Shown here one piece after another: positions 4,266 through 5,470 of a stretch of 5,470 nucleotides of DNA. Numbering within the stretch: the stretch's first letter is position 1; every line of letters starts with the position of its first letter. The notes beneath the pieces were generated by a model that searched no databases, was not told where the DNA came from, and saw nothing but the letters and a program-made list of their open reading frames with translations. The DNA is from Thermoguttaceae bacterium. Its GTDB lineage: Bacteria > Planctomycetota > Planctomycetia > Pirellulales > Thermoguttaceae. The position numbers and the translations under genes are program-made. The stretch lies in assembly GCA_024653385.1 (NCBI GenBank), contig JANLFZ010000036.1, positions 16,556-22,025 of the forward strand, written 5' to 3'.

Positions 4266-5470
4266 GTGGATCCGTACTTGGTCTTCAAGCAACTGGGGGT
4301 GTCTCTGCTCTTGGGGCTGCTCGTGGGGCTCCAGCGAGAGCACGTGGCGAAGCGGGTCGCCGGGGTGCGCACGTTCCCCCTGATTACCGTCCTGGGCACC
4401 TTGGCGGCGCTTTTGGCGCAGACGTTCGGCGGCTGGATCGTCGCGGCCGGACTGTTGGCCGTGGTCGCCGTGGTGACCTTCCCCGATCTGCTCAAGGACG
4501 GCGAGCGACCCGAGGATTCCGGCACGACCACCCACGCGGCAGCCCTGGTGATGTACGGCGTGGGCGCGCTGTTGGCCCTGGGACCGACCGAAATGGAGGC
4601 CGCCATTGCCGTGGGCGGGGGCGTGGCGGTGCTGCTCCAATTCAAGCCGCAATTGCACGGTTTCGTCCACCGCCTGGGCGACAGCGACGTGAAGGCGATC
4701 ATGCAGTTTGTCCTGATCACCTGTATCGTTCTGCCGGTCCTGCCCGACGCCACCTACGGTCCGCTCGGCGTGTTCAATCCGTTCCGGACGTGGCTTCTCG
4801 TGGTGCTCATCGTGGGGATCAGCCTGGGGGGGTACATCGCCTACAAGTTCCTCGGGCGCGGCGCTGGGATTCTGCTGGGCGGCTTCCTCGGCGGCGCGAT
4901 TTCCAGCACGGCGACCACGGTCAGCTACTCGCGACAGGCTCGCCAAGCCGCCGACGGGACGCGCGTGGCGGCCATCGTCATCATGATTGCCTCGGCCGTG
5001 GTGTTTCTCCGGGTGATTCTGCTCGTCGGCGTCGTCGGATCCGAGTACTTGCCGGTCATGGCCCCGCCGCTTGCGGTACTCTTGGTTCTGAGCCTCGCGC
5101 CGGCCCTTTGGGCTTGGCGCCGCGTGCGACACGAGCCGGGCGGCCTGCCCGAGCCGCAAAACCCCACGCAGCTCAAATCGGCCGTGTTCTTCGGGGCGAT
5201 GTATGCCCTGGTCCTCTTGGCCTTGGCGGCGGCCAAGGAGCATTTCGGCCAACGCGGCGCCGAGGCGATGTACCTGGTGGCCGCGCTGTCGGGCCTGACC
5301 GACATGGATGCGATCACGCTTTCGACGGCCCAGATGGCAGCCCAAGATCCGTTCGTGGCGCAGAGCGGCTGGCGGCTGATCGTCGTGGCGGCGATGGCCA
5401 ATTTGGTGTTCAAGGCGGCCGTCATCGGCGCGTTGGGCAACCGGCGGCTCTTGGCCCGGGCCGCGGCGTT
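4266..5470 (+). CDS. MgtC/SapB-DUF4010 family integral membrane protein (3' end outside window)
   Basis: About 401 residues are visible, with no stop before the right edge. Family members are usually a little over 400 residues, so only a short tail is probably missing. The N-terminal MgtC/SapB-like part has LGVSLLLGLLVGLQRE (10-25) and AGVRTFPL (32-39). Next come a hydrophobic segment at about 58-72, a TTTHAAALVMYGVGALLALG stretch (87-106) and DVKAIMQFVLIT...LPVLPD (141-160). The DUF4010 (PF13194) half begins near NPFRTW (171-176), with GGAISSTATT (209-218) and the GLTDMDAITLS signature (343-353). I count roughly ten or more hydrophobic segments, so it is a polytopic inner-membrane protein. 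The function is unproven. MgtC itself is linked to Mg2+ limitation and virulence in other bacteria, but that role should not be carried over. Translation starts with GTG, since no in-frame ATG occurs between the preceding TGA and residue 96. It is divergent from the lipoprotein gene. Confidence 0.9.
   Translation, partial: MDPYLVFKQLGVSLLLGLLVGLQREHVAKRVAGVRTFPLITVLGTLAALLAQTFGGWIVAAGLLAVVAVVTFPDLLKDGERPEDSGTTTHAAALVMYGVGALLALGPTEMEAAIAVGGGVAVLLQFKPQLHGFVHRLGDSDVKAIMQFVLITCIVLPVLPDATYGPLGVFNPFRTWLLVVLIVGISLGGYIAYKFLGRGAGILLGGFLGGAISSTATTVSYSRQARQAADGTRVAAIVIMIASAVVFLRVILLVGVVGSEYLPVMAPPLAVLLVLSLAPALWAWRRVRHEPGGLPEPQNPTQLKSAVFFGAMYALVLLALAAAKEHFGQRGAEAMYLVAALSGLTDMDAITLSTAQMAAQDPFVAQSGWRLIVVAAMANLVFKAAVIGALGNRRLLARAAA

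Noticed and set aside
4170..5345. 391-codon open frame on the - strand
   Set aside because: It lies antisense to the DUF4010 membrane protein, which has clear family motifs. The translation is rich in His, Gln, Arg and Gly without domain motifs, as expected of a shadow frame in GC-rich DNA.

Overview
The window looks like ordinary chromosomal DNA from a planctomycete. It is GC-rich by eye. It carries a DUF1559 protein with a prepilin-type N-terminus, a small lipoprotein with a carboxypeptidase-regulatory-like beta-sandwich fold, and a PAF-acetylhydrolase-like SGNH hydrolase. That combination is typical of Pirellulales and relatives. The assignment rests on protein families recognised by eye, with no database search.

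Layout, left to right. (1) The 3' part of an SGNH/GDSL hydrolase gene on the + strand (1-680); its frame is open to the left edge, so its start lies outside the window. (2) A 132-base gap between convergent genes, holding three hairpins and a REP-like motif. (3) A metal-dependent amidohydrolase (PF04909-like) on the - strand (813-1898). (4) A clear intrinsic terminator (1958-1987) that ends transcription of the next gene upstream. (5) A DUF1559 pseudopilin-like secreted protein on the - strand (2035-3132), with a good extended -10 promoter and a leader of about 129 nt. (6) A 164-residue lipoprotein on the - strand (3479-3973). (7) A 292-base gap between divergent genes. (8) A multi-pass MgtC/SapB-DUF4010 membrane protein on the + strand, read from a GTG start at 4266 and running off the right edge.

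The lipoprotein and DUF1559 genes form a co-oriented pair often seen in planctomycetes. Both products are predicted to be exported. They probably work at the cell envelope, but the function of either family is poorly defined. DUF1559 has its own promoter and terminator, so it can be expressed as a single gene. The hydrolase, amidohydrolase and membrane protein show no obvious shared pathway.

I see no CRISPR array, tRNA, rRNA, insertion sequence, phage gene or defence system. I did not find a previously undescribed multi-gene system. The points most worth checking are the hairpin repeat cluster at 701-802, the long structured leader of DUF1559, and two start-site corrections (the hydrolase and the GTG-started membrane protein).
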